41,454 nt of DNA from Coprothermobacter sp. (lineage in GTDB: Bacteria; Caldisericota; Caldisericia; Cryosericales; Cryosericaceae). Numbering within the stretch: the stretch's first letter is position 1; each line of letters starts with the position of its first letter. Positions 23,393-31,152 of the stretch are shown in pieces. Made by a program: the position numbers and the translations under genes. Below the pieces are notes generated by a model. That model searched no databases and was not told the DNA's origin. It was given only the letters and a program-made list of their open reading frames with translations. Where the stretch lies: assembly GCA_013824685.1 (NCBI GenBank), contig PNOG01000008.1, positions 1 through 41,454 on the forward strand, given 5' to 3'.

Positions 23393-24358
23393 TCAGTCCT
23401 TCATGCGGTGTCGCACGCGCTCGACGAGCAGCGTGACCCAGCGCGACGGAACCTTCTTCTGACCGAATTCCCAGTCTTTCCAGGCCGTCCACACCGATCC
23501 GGGCGTCGCGCGTCCATCTGAATCCACCGTCGCCGCCATCACTGACGTCATGTCACGCAGCCGCGGGTCGTCCCTGAGCCAGGGAAAGCGCGACAGAACG
23601 TCCATGACGTGCAGGATATCATACCAGATCAGGGGTGCCTTGAGCTTGCAGAAGTCCGTCCCCATGTAGAACATGTACGGATGGCGTTCGCGCCGACTAC
23701 TCCACAGACTCAGCAGCGCCTCGGCGCCGAAGCGCACTTGTTCCTCATTTGGCAAACCTGCAGCCAGCTCCATCTCACAGACGGCAAGTGTGGCATATGG
23801 GCACGGGTCGTCCTTGCGGCCCGGTCCCCTGAACGAGCCCAGCTCAGGCGAGACGCAGCACGGCCATCCGCTTGCGCGCGCCAGTCCTGCAATATGGGCC
23901 ACGGCCGCCCGTACCCGCGTGTCGTCGCTCATGTCCATGGTGCAAAGCGACCCGACGATGACCGGCGCGTCGCACAGCGCCCACGCCCACCCCTCGCGTC
24001 CAGTCCCTCCATGCGCTGCAGAGACAGCCATTGGCAACTGGAAGGGTCCTTGCGCCGACTGGTGCGCCATGACCAGATCCGCGACATGGCGCATGCCTGG
24101 GTCGTCCACACGGACGCCGATGTCCGCCAGGAACTTGAGCTTGTGATACAGTTGGCCAGCTGACTTGTGACTGTTGAGGACGGTACCCGGCCATTCCTGC
24201 AGCTCCTGTACCAGACCTGACACCTGCGGGTCTTCCAGCATGCCTCGTCGGGCAGCCTGGACATGAGGTGACGATTCCGGCTCGCCCGCCAGGTCCACCA
24301 GCGCCCGGTACCGAATCCACGACGACCCTTCCAACAGCCAGGAAAGCAGTCCTTCCAT
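23393..24358 (-). CDS. alpha/alpha-toroid (prenyltransferase/terpenoid-cyclase-like) hypothetical protein
   Basis: 321-aa soluble, mainly helical protein. Its spaced sequences, such as LLEGSSWIRYRALVDL and a repeated pattern of helices with Trp, His and Cys, recall hypothetical proteins placed in the terpenoid cyclase/protein prenyltransferase toroid fold. The central region has CDAPVIVGSL, GWPCCVSPELG and DDPCPYATL, with several cysteines. I see no catalytic DxDD motif, so enzymatic activity is doubtful. The start follows GGAGGAACTG. It forms a two-gene unit with the GyrI-like gene. Family call tentative. Confidence 0.6.
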   Translation of the reverse strand: MEGLLSWLLEGSSWIRYRALVDLAGEPESSPHVQAARRGMLEDPQVSGLVQELQEWPGTVLNSHKSAGQLYHKLKFLADIGVRVDDPGMRHVADLVMAHQSAQGPFQLPMAVSAAHGGTGREGWAWALCDAPVIVGSLCTMDMSDDTRVRAAVAHIAGLARASGWPCCVSPELGSFRGPGRKDDPCPYATLAVCEMELAAGLPNEEQVRFGAEALLSLWSSRRERHPYMFYMGTDFCKLKAPLIWYDILHVMDVLSRFPWLRDDPRLRDMTSVMAATVDSDGRATPGSVWTAWKDWEFGQKKVPSRWVTLLVERVRHRMKD

Positions 24359-24472
24359 CAGTTCCTCCAGACAATCTCAGCAGATGCCCTTCCATATTCA
24401 GTGTAGTTCGCAGAAGGCAAACTCAAGGGGCTAGGCCAGACACGATGAGAATTGTATTTTTGTCGGATAAGG

Positions 24473-24478
24473 TATAAT
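24473..24478 (+). promoter_or_regulatory. -10 box of the Fic gene
   Basis: A perfect TATAAT has an A/T-rich stretch with TTGTAT at 24452-24457 (15-base spacer) upstream. It lies 44 bases before the Fic start. Confidence 0.55.
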
Positions 24479-24522
24479 TTCAGAAGGACGAATTGTACTT
24501 CCATACACAACGAGGTGGCCGG

Positions 24523-25761
24523 ATGAATGTAACTACGTTTGCGCGCGACAGTCCAGGGCGTCTGACACCCATTGGCAGGGATGCGTCGAAGTATGTGGCC
24601 TACATTCCCGACCCACTGCCGCCACGTGCTGAGCTTGATGCAGATACGCTGCTTCTGCTGTCCCAGGCAGATCAGTCACTGGGGCAACTCGCCGGAATCG
24701 GACATTTCGTGAAGAATTCGGCCTTGCTTGTCAAACCCCTTCTCAGGCGGGAAGCCGTACTGTCGTCACATATCGAGGGCATCCAGTCCGGGCTCGACGA
24801 CCTGTACCGCTATGAGGCGGACCGGCTGCCGTTCCCCCCGCGGCAAGGCTCCTCTGACAACGAAGATGCGCACGAGGTCTACAACTATGTTGTCGCACTC
24901 GAGTACGGTCTGCGCCGCCTCGAGTCCCTCCCTGTCAGCACTCGGCTTATCCGCGAGCTGCACCGTCACCTCATGAAGGGGGTGCGTGGTGAGCAGGCCA
25001 CGCCAGGCGAGCTCAGGACCACGCAGAACTGGATTGGCCCCGCAGGCTGTACCCTGAATGAGGCTACGTATGTCCCGCCTCCAGTCGACGCCATGACAGA
25101 AGCACTCGGGGACCTGGAGAAATACATTCACCGTGCCCCGGAGTATCCACAGCTGGTCCGGCTCGCGCTGGTCCACTACCAGTTCGAGGCCATCCATCCG
25201 TTCGTCGACGGAAATGGACGCGTCGGCCGCCTCCTCCTTGCACTCCTCACGGTCCAGTGGAGCCTGCTTCCGTCACCCCTGCTGTACCTCAGCGCTTACT
25301 TCGACCGCAACAGAGATACCTACTATCGCCTGCTCCTCGGTGTCAGCACGCGCGGTAAGTGGCTCGAATGGGTCCGGTTCTTCCTCTCTGCAGTCATCAG
25401 TGAATCATACGACACGTTGAGCAGGCTGAGCTCATTGCAGGACCTCAGAGACTCGTGGCATCTGCAGCTGGAGTCCCAGCCCCGGACCTCGGCACTCACG
25501 CTCCGGCTCGCAGACAGTCTCATGGAACAGCCGTTTGTCACAGTGCCGGCAGCAGCGAAGTTCCTTGGGGTTACCTACCGCACTGCACAGCTGCACGTCG
25601 ATCGACTGCAACAAGCAGGCATCCTGAGACCCCGCGATGCGCGGCGCTACGGAAAGGTGTATGAAGCGAGTGACATATTGCGCGTTCTCAACGCTGGTAC
25701 AGAGGAGGCAGAAGGGCGCGACCGGAGATCCGTGCCGACAGCCGACCACAAGGGTGCCTGA
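24523..25761 (+). CDS. class II Fic-domain protein with C-terminal winged helix
   Basis: 412-aa protein predicted to transfer AMP (or another nucleotide part) to a target protein hydroxyl group. The Fic motif HPFVDGNGRVGR (225-236) is complete. An inhibitory helix motif SSHIEG (81-86) before the Fic core marks class II self-inhibited Fic proteins. The N-terminal Fic_N region carries PDPLPP. Residues about 335-400 form a helix-turn-helix, so it may bind DNA or control its own expression. The start follows GAGGTGGCC. The next ORF, a broken HEPN gene, begins two bases after the stop. Confidence 0.92.
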   Translation: MNVTTFARDSPGRLTPIGRDASKYVAYIPDPLPPRAELDADTLLLLSQADQSLGQLAGIGHFVKNSALLVKPLLRREAVLSSHIEGIQSGLDDLYRYEADRLPFPPRQGSSDNEDAHEVYNYVVALEYGLRRLESLPVSTRLIRELHRHLMKGVRGEQATPGELRTTQNWIGPAGCTLNEATYVPPPVDAMTEALGDLEKYIHRAPEYPQLVRLALVHYQFEAIHPFVDGNGRVGRLLLALLTVQWSLLPSPLLYLSAYFDRNRDTYYRLLLGVSTRGKWLEWVRFFLSAVISESYDTLSRLSSLQDLRDSWHLQLESQPRTSALTLRLADSLMEQPFVTVPAAAKFLGVTYRTAQLHVDRLQQAGILRPRDARRYGKVYEASDILRVLNAGTEEAEGRDRRSVPTADHKGA

Positions 25762-25762
25762 T

Positions 25763-26469
25763 ATGGCTACCGGACCACTTAGGAAAACGGTGGCTCTACC
25801 ATCGGCCGAAGTTAGCTCGTCTTCTGCTGAAACTGCATCGGAACGTCTTCTAACCCTACTTAAAGTATTCAACCTCCTGATAAAGTTGCACACAGACGCC
25901 CAAAAACACGATACACAAATGCGGGCCTACGCGACATATCTGCGTATTCCACTGCCTCCAGATCCCATTGATGAGCCCGAGGACTATTTCCGGTTTGTGT
26001 TTAATGCAACCATAGTATTCGCTGTTACCGTCCTAGACGACCTGCTCAAGTCCTTGACACCCGTCCTCGGCAAGACTGGCAACCAAGACCTGGTGGCGAA
26101 GGCGAACGCTATCATACAGGGCAGGTCCCCGCACCTGGCCGGGACAAGAGCGATTCAACCAAAATCCAGTGGACCTTCAGAACACGATACGTCTTTGTCT
26201 CGTTGTATCTTGATCTCATGGGGGAACAGGAAGCGCAGGATGCGTTCAAACAACCAACAAACAAGCCCATTCTGGACGAACGCTTCGCAGTACTGGAACT
26301 CTATCGGAAGAGATGTGCAATCGTTCACGATGACCCCCTTGCAGATCTATGCAGCAATTCAGTAGACAATTATGTGAATGCCTACCGTTTTGTTCAAAGG
26401 TTGGCCAAGAAGTTGAATGAGTCGTTTGCACATGCGTTGGACCACAGTCTGACACTGGGCGCAAGTTGA
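25763..26469 (+). pseudogene. frameshifted HEPN-domain gene
   Basis: The frame starting at 25763, right after the Fic stop, encodes about 125 plausible residues, including FVFNATIVFAVTVLDDLLKSL. It loses protein character near 26137-26145. From there the +2-shifted frame is open to 26469 and carries TRYVFVSLYLDLMGEQEA and ELYRKRCAIVHDDP. RxxxxH in RCAIVH is the usual HEPN RNase-type motif. One indel would restore a protein of about 235 aa. HEPN proteins are common in toxin-antitoxin and abortive-infection systems. Codon use is more A/T-rich than in neighbouring genes, suggesting transfer. A sequencing error or programmed shift cannot be excluded. Confidence 0.6.
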
Positions 26470-26562
26470 TGGGTTTCCCCGAATTGCCCGTCTACGGTTT
26501 CTGTGTAGTATAGAAGTATAGTCTCGACCAGATTCTGCCAACTGAAGGGGGCATCTGCCACA

Positions 26563-26925
26563 ATGAGTTTGAGCGAAAGCGACACGCGAGCGAAACTGAT
26601 TGACCCGGCACTGCATGCGCGCCAGTGGACGGAGGATCTCATCAAGCGTGAGGAATCCGCCGGTAGCGTGCAGATCGTCGATGGCAAACCGGTCAAGGAG
26701 AAGAAGGGGCGTATCGACTACACCCTGCGCGTGCGCGTCAATCCCTCAACACAGCCGGTTGCGGTCGCCCTTATCGAAGCCAAGGGCTATGACATCAAGG
26801 CCGTGAACCCACACGCCAGAGTTGACGTCGACACGCGCACCCCTGCCGAGTTGCTCGACCTCATCGAGCAGAAGGGCAGGGAAGTCGACGAGGCGATCAA
26901 GAGACTTAGAGAATCTCTCTCGTAG
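26563..26925 (+). pseudogene. in-frame deletion scar of a type I restriction locus (HsdR N-terminus joined to HsdM C-terminus)
   Basis: 120-codon ORF. Residues 1-72 look like the start of a type I restriction subunit R: SESDTRAKLIDPALHARQW, then a conserved TEDLIKREESAG and GRIDYTLRV, ending at ALIEAK. Residues 74-120 (KGYDIKAVNPH, then DTRTPAELLDLIEQKGREVDEAIKRL) look like the C-terminus of a type I methylase subunit M. The join lies near 26776-26790. A deletion of most of hsdR through most of hsdM, perhaps helped by short homology around AKGYD, explains it. The product cannot cut or methylate DNA, though it may still be made. Confidence 0.6.
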
Positions 26926-26931
26926 GCGCCG

Positions 26932-27723
26932 ATGGCATCCCAACCGTCTTGCCGCATGTATATAGACGAGTGTGGCTCTGCATCAATGCGAAATGTATCT
27001 GCCAGCAACCGGTACCTTTCGTTGACCGGAGTCATAGTTGACTCAGACTACCATCGCTCGACCATCACACCGGACCTGACGGCCTTCAAACAAAGGTACT
27101 GGTCACTTGATGACGACGATCCTGTGATTCTCCACCGATGCGATATGCATAGCTGCACAGGACAATTCGCATTCCTGAGGGACCCGGGTCAGAGAAGCGT
27201 CTTCAACAGCGACCTGCTAAGCCTACTCTCGCGATGGGACTACACTGTGATCACGGCCACAATAGACAAACAAGCACACTTGTCTAAATACCATTCATGG
27301 GCCTACGAACCCTACAGCTACTGCGTCGAAGTCTTGACAGAGAAATACGTCCTTTGGCTACACCAACGGAACAGAACGGGTGACGTACTGGCCGAAGCTC
27401 GAGGTGGAAACGAGGACATGGCACTCAAGAAGGCCTATTCAGATTGGTATGTCGCAGGAACACGCTATGCAGATGCCGGTCTCTGCCACGAGCGGCTCAG
27501 TAGTAGGGAGTTGAAACTCAAGCGTAAGGATGCGAACATTTCGGGTCTTCAGATAGCCGATCTGGTTGCGCAGCCTAGTTTCAGGTACGGTCTTGCGCTA
27601 CACAATGGTACAACCGCCTCCAGCACCTATGAGCGCGACGTGATTACCCTGTTATGCAACTCCAAGTACAACCGAAAACGAGACGGCACAATCGATGGAT
27701 ACGATACGAAATGGCTACCGTAG
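26932..27723 (+). CDS. DUF3800-domain protein
   Basis: 263-aa soluble protein. It begins with MYIDECG (residues 9-15), the family's YxDExG start, and has the late LQIADLVAQPSFR motif (about 205-220). DUF3800 proteins are thought to have an RNase H-like fold and are frequent in mobile and defence regions. No function is established that I can name. The acidic residues in YIDECG and IADLV are the likely metal ligands (inference). It starts six bases after the hsd remnant, and was perhaps part of the same restriction locus. Confidence 0.8.
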   Translation: MASQPSCRMYIDECGSASMRNVSASNRYLSLTGVIVDSDYHRSTITPDLTAFKQRYWSLDDDDPVILHRCDMHSCTGQFAFLRDPGQRSVFNSDLLSLLSRWDYTVITATIDKQAHLSKYHSWAYEPYSYCVEVLTEKYVLWLHQRNRTGDVLAEARGGNEDMALKKAYSDWYVAGTRYADAGLCHERLSSRELKLKRKDANISGLQIADLVAQPSFRYGLALHNGTTASSTYERDVITLLCNSKYNRKRDGTIDGYDTKWLP

Positions 27724-27738
27724 TCTGAGAGAACAAAA

Positions 27739-27756
27739 GCGGCCCTTGCGGGCCGC
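27739..27756 (+). terminator. hairpin after the DUF3800 gene
   Basis: A 7-bp G/C stem (27739-27745 with 27750-27756) starts 15 bases after the stop codon. It is preceded by an A-run but has no T-run after it, so it is a weak terminator at best. Confidence 0.4.
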
Positions 27757-27803
27757 CGAAGGTCGAGACCTCCCACCTCCAGATAGACTGGATTGACTAG
27801 ATT

Positions 27804-28036
27804 ATGGCAAGCCGTTTCGAAAAAGTCAAGACCGTTGTGAATGCCGGCGAGGACTGCTGGATAACCCAACGCCTGTGCCCGCCAGGAACAGCTGCATCAC
27901 CAACCATGACTGCCAGTCCCTATTGGTCGTGGGCAGCAAGAAGGCACTGGCCATTCTTAGGGTCATGGTGTCTTCGGGACAACTTAAACGATTGGGAACT
28001 CGCAAGGGAACGCATTATGTGCTTCCTCTCGAGTAG
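27804..28036 (+). pseudogene. decayed small winged-helix gene
   Basis: One frame starts MASRFEKVKTVVNAGEDCW at 27804. After about 100 bases a different frame reads GSKKALAILRVMVSSGQL and then KRLGTRKGTHYVLPLE, to a TAG at 28034-28036. The second part looks like the helix and wing of a small winged-helix protein. The frames cannot be joined by one shift without loss, so the gene is broken. The rest of the gap (28037-28394) holds nothing I can recognise. Confidence 0.4.
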
Positions 28037-28394
28037 TGATCAAATCAGTGGGCACAGTACTTGTGATCCACCGCCTCGAGCGGACCTAGCGATGCTTCGT
28101 GGGCATATCGGACGTATATAGGACGATATCTCATCCATAAACCATCCATATAGCCGACACTCCGGTCCATAAGTGCGATTCTCCGTGTAATTGCAGAAGC
28201 AGATCGGGGTTTTCAGCGTATTTGTTTGCGTGCTCGCTCCTGATAGATGCGGCCTGGGTGCTGCACCCGGAGACAAGCGCCACTACCAAAAGATCCACAT
28301 TGCCCCGACATCCTGTGCATGCTCAACTCTGGCATCGACACGGGCAACAGACTCTAAGCTCGTTCTGCACCAACAGACTACTCTCCCGGTTGCG

Positions 28395-28403
28395 TGATAT
28401 ACT
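28395..28403 (+). promoter_or_regulatory. extended -10 promoter of the PLD-AAA gene
   Basis: TGATATACT (TG-N-TATACT) lies 34 bases before the start codon, with no convincing -35 box. Confidence 0.5.
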
Positions 28404-28436
28404 TTGCCTACAAAGGGAAATCGACAGGAGGCGGGT

Positions 28437-30467
28437 ATGGCAACGGCACAGGAAACGGGCAATGGACTGTTTGGCGAGAGTCAGCACTCCGCCGGCATCA
28501 ACAAGTACTGCCAGATCGTGTGGAACGGAAGACTCACCGATCGTACGTTTCTTTCCTTCTTCGAGCCCGAAGTGTATGACCGACTCATCGCGGTCACCTA
28601 CGTCTCATCACCACGCTTCTTCTTCCGTGTCACCGACGGTTTCAAGCATGTGACGCTCATCTTGGGGATTCCTGACGGTAACGTCGCCAAGCAATTCGAT
28701 TTCCTCAACCCTAACGCGCCCCTCACATTCTGGAACGACCTTAGCGATTCGCAGCGGGGCCGCGTGCGTGACGGCTCCATCGAAGTCCGCTATGCCCCTA
28801 AGGGGCACGCCATCCATTCCAAGATCTACCTGTTGAGCGGACCGGCCGGTCGCCGCGTCATGATAGGTTCCGCCAACCTGACACAGCACGCCATCCAGGG
28901 GGCACAGTTTGAGGAGGTACTCGTGTGGGACACCCCCTCGGCTTGCGACGTGTACGAGCAACGCGTTCAGCAGATTCTGCAGGAAACCGTCGACTACATC
29001 CCGGAGGAGGCAAAGCGCCGCGTCTCTGCCATCGATCTAACCAATGCTTCGCCAGAGGTTTTCAGCCGCATCTTGGAGGAAACCCTGTCGCGCGACAAGG
29101 TCGGTCTTATCATTCCCTCGGACTGCGTGCAGGAAATCAAGGAGCGCGTGCAACAGATCGAGATTGAGCAAGAACAGGTCGTGCTGCTCAAGAATATCGT
29201 GGAGACAATCGCCGTCCCCATCTCGGCAGGAAAGCAGGTCCTGTCGACGGCCAGTCTGACCAAGAATTCCGAACGTGTCCGCAAGCTCTTCGTCAAGGCA
29301 AAGAAGACAGACAGGGCTTCAATGCCGGATGTGCTGCCCAATCTGACGGTCGGAAGCGATATGCGCCTGTACCGGGACGGTAACGTGGAAGAACCCTATG
29401 CACGAAGCCTCCTTGAAGGCCCTCAGATAGCAGGATACCTCGAGCGCATCGGGCGCTTCCTCGACGCCTACCGCCAATTCACGGTGCAGGACAGCGACCT
29501 TGTCACGAATCAGAAACGCATCGGCGAAGCTATCCTGTACAGCTTCTTCTCGCCCTATCTGTGGAAGGTACGTGAGGACATCGAGCGCGAACATCTGGGG
29601 ATGCGCGGCGATATACCGCCGTTCCTCCTCCTGGCAGGCAAGGCCTGGTCGGGCAAGACACACCTGCTTCGCTTCATCAGTATTCTCCTGGGCGGAGGCG
29701 GTGACTTCTACCACTACGAGCAGCTGAGTCCGTCCAGCATCCGCGCCTTCATCGACCAGTCTTACAACCCGACGCCCAGCGTTTTCCCCATCCTCATCGA
29801 CGAGGTCGACAAGGAATATTTCTCCGGCACTGGAAACCGCGGCGAAGGTATGCTGAAGTACCTAGCGGACCAGTTGACCGCCATGCACCCGTGTCTCATC
29901 GGCACGACCAACAACACGTTCCGCGCCAACAACCAGATCGTCCGCCGCCTGTACTATCTAGAGGTCACTGCCGCTTTCGTCGAAGAGTCCCGCGCCCAGT
30001 CAGAGCACTTCTTCCAGGAGGTCGTCGACGGGCTGGATGCAGGTCTGTTCAAGGACTTCACCCTGCGGGTGCAGGACAAGATGCGCGACGTGACCAGCTA
30101 CTATGACGGCCACGATTTTCTTGCGCCTGCACGCGCGGTCTTCAGGGAATACTACAAGCTCGCTGGTCAGGAAGTGCCTACCTGGTTTCCCGCTGAGGTT
30201 CTGCAGGATTACTACGACCGTGGACGTCGGATCTGGAACGACCTGTATCACACGCACAAGCGGTTCTTCCAAGTTCACGACGATCGCATAAAGGTCGATC
30301 TCCGGGACCTGTTCGGTGAGGGGTTCGAAAGATATACGACTCTCAAGCTGCTGCCCGCACAGGTCGTCCTTGAGGACCAGGGCATTCTTGTTCTGCGTCG
30401 CAAGGAGTTCTTCAAGTTCCTACGTCTCAGACCAAACAAGTTCTTCGAGCTGTTTGGTGGAAAGTAG
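28437..30467 (+). CDS. phospholipase D-like nuclease fused to an AAA+-type ATPase
   Basis: 676-aa two-domain protein. The N-terminal part has a single HKD-type motif: H127 and K129 in GHAIHSKIYLL, then GSANLT (144-149). It fits PLDc_2 nucleases, which usually dimerise to form the active site. A coiled-coil-like region (about 230-260) follows. The C-terminal half is a P-loop ATPase with Walker A GKAWSGKT (401-408), Walker B PILIDEVD (451-458), sensor IGTTN (488-492) and a candidate arginine finger RR (503-504). The start follows AGGAGGCGGG. I do not recognise this exact architecture as a named system. Neighbouring broken restriction and HEPN genes suggest a defence role (inference). Monocistronic. 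Confidence 0.82.
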   Translation: MATAQETGNGLFGESQHSAGINKYCQIVWNGRLTDRTFLSFFEPEVYDRLIAVTYVSSPRFFFRVTDGFKHVTLILGIPDGNVAKQFDFLNPNAPLTFWNDLSDSQRGRVRDGSIEVRYAPKGHAIHSKIYLLSGPAGRRVMIGSANLTQHAIQGAQFEEVLVWDTPSACDVYEQRVQQILQETVDYIPEEAKRRVSAIDLTNASPEVFSRILEETLSRDKVGLIIPSDCVQEIKERVQQIEIEQEQVVLLKNIVETIAVPISAGKQVLSTASLTKNSERVRKLFVKAKKTDRASMPDVLPNLTVGSDMRLYRDGNVEEPYARSLLEGPQIAGYLERIGRFLDAYRQFTVQDSDLVTNQKRIGEAILYSFFSPYLWKVREDIEREHLGMRGDIPPFLLLAGKAWSGKTHLLRFISILLGGGGDFYHYEQLSPSSIRAFIDQSYNPTPSVFPILIDEVDKEYFSGTGNRGEGMLKYLADQLTAMHPCLIGTTNNTFRANNQIVRRLYYLEVTAAFVEESRAQSEHFFQEVVDGLDAGLFKDFTLRVQDKMRDVTSYYDGHDFLAPARAVFREYYKLAGQEVPTWFPAEVLQDYYDRGRRIWNDLYHTHKRFFQVHDDRIKVDLRDLFGEGFERYTTLKLLPAQVVLEDQGILVLRRKEFFKFLRLRPNKFFELFGGK

Positions 30468-30518
30468 ATCCCCCAGAACACGCATCAATTGCCGGGAATC
30501 GGGGCCAAGTATGACGAA

Positions 30519-30542
30519 CCGCACCAGGAATACCTGGTGCGG
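30519..30542 (+). terminator. hairpin after the PLD-AAA gene
   Basis: Perfect 10-bp stem (30519-30528 with 30533-30542) with an AATA loop, 52 bases after the stop codon. It lacks a T-run. Confidence 0.5.
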
Positions 30543-30636
30543 CGTCGAATCGTGGGCTCCAAGCCCAGGTTCGGGCTGCCTGCCAATTCCTGTGTGGGCA
30601 CCGTCCACAAGCATGGTGACCGTCTCAGAGAAACAA

Positions 30637-30672
30637 CCTCGCTGTGTCCGCACACGTGCGGACACAGCGAGG
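30637..30672 (-). terminator. terminator of the histone-like gene
   Basis: A 17-bp perfect stem (30637-30653 with 30656-30672) is followed on the minus strand by TTGTTTCTCT. It sits 20 bases after the stop of the Lys/Ala-rich gene. Confidence 0.75.
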
Positions 30673-30692
30673 ACAGTTCTGGTATCAGTATA

Positions 30693-30965
30693 CTACTTCT
30701 TGGCTATGGGTTTCTTGACGACCGGCTTCTTGGCTACGGGCTTCGCGGCCTTGACAGCGACAACCTTCTTAGCCGGGGCTTTGGCGACGGGAGCCTTGAC
30801 TGCGGGCTTCACGGCAGCCTTGACAACTGTCTTCTTGGCGACGGGCTTCGCCACGATTTTGACCGTCTTCTTGACGACTGGCACAACCTTCTTCTCTGCC
30901 TTCTTCGGTGCAGCAGCGACGACCTTCTTTACTGTTTCTGCAGACTTCTTTGTTATTCCAGCCAT
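30693..30965 (-). CDS. histone H1-like Lys/Ala/Val-rich DNA-binding protein
   Basis: 90-aa highly basic protein. After an N-terminal MAGITKKSAETVKK it is built almost wholly of degenerate repeats such as KPVAKK, KAPVAKAPAKK and KPVVKKP, the composition of eukaryotic H1 tails and of bacterial HctA/AlgP-like proteins. It probably binds DNA or RNA by charge and helps compact the nucleoid. There is no folded domain. I take the second ATG (30965), six bases after AAGGAG; the first ATG overlaps that site. It stands alone and has its own terminator. Confidence 0.8.
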   Translation of the reverse strand: MAGITKKSAETVKKVVAAAPKKAEKKVVPVVKKTVKIVAKPVAKKTVVKAAVKPAVKAPVAKAPAKKVVAVKAAKPVAKKPVVKKPIAKK

Positions 30966-31152
30966 TGCCATCTCCTTTGTTGAGATTGGTGTTGACGTTG
31001 ATGCCGAGCCTTGATGTCAATACTCTACAACAAAACAAGTTTCATGAAAGATGTCAAGCCCCCGCGCGCGACCACGTCGAAACGTCGCATAGCCAGCAAC
31101 ACCGCTTCTGGAGACACGATACGGACTTCGCCACGCTTATTGCGCACACGGC

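Noticed and set aside
28437-30467. DISARM (DrmC-like) PLD protein
   Set aside because: None of the other DISARM genes (helicase, methylase, DrmA/B) is nearby, and DrmC does not have this C-terminal ATPase as far as I know.
30693-30965. short DNA repeats resembling a CRISPR or tandem repeat array
   Set aside because: The repetition comes from Lys/Ala codons of a coding repeat; there are no constant-length repeats and unique spacers. No CRISPR array was seen in the window.
30316-31014. plus-strand frame with Leu/Thr/Ala repeats
   Set aside because: It is the complement of the repetitive histone-like gene plus intergenic sequence; the minus strand has a proper start and terminator.
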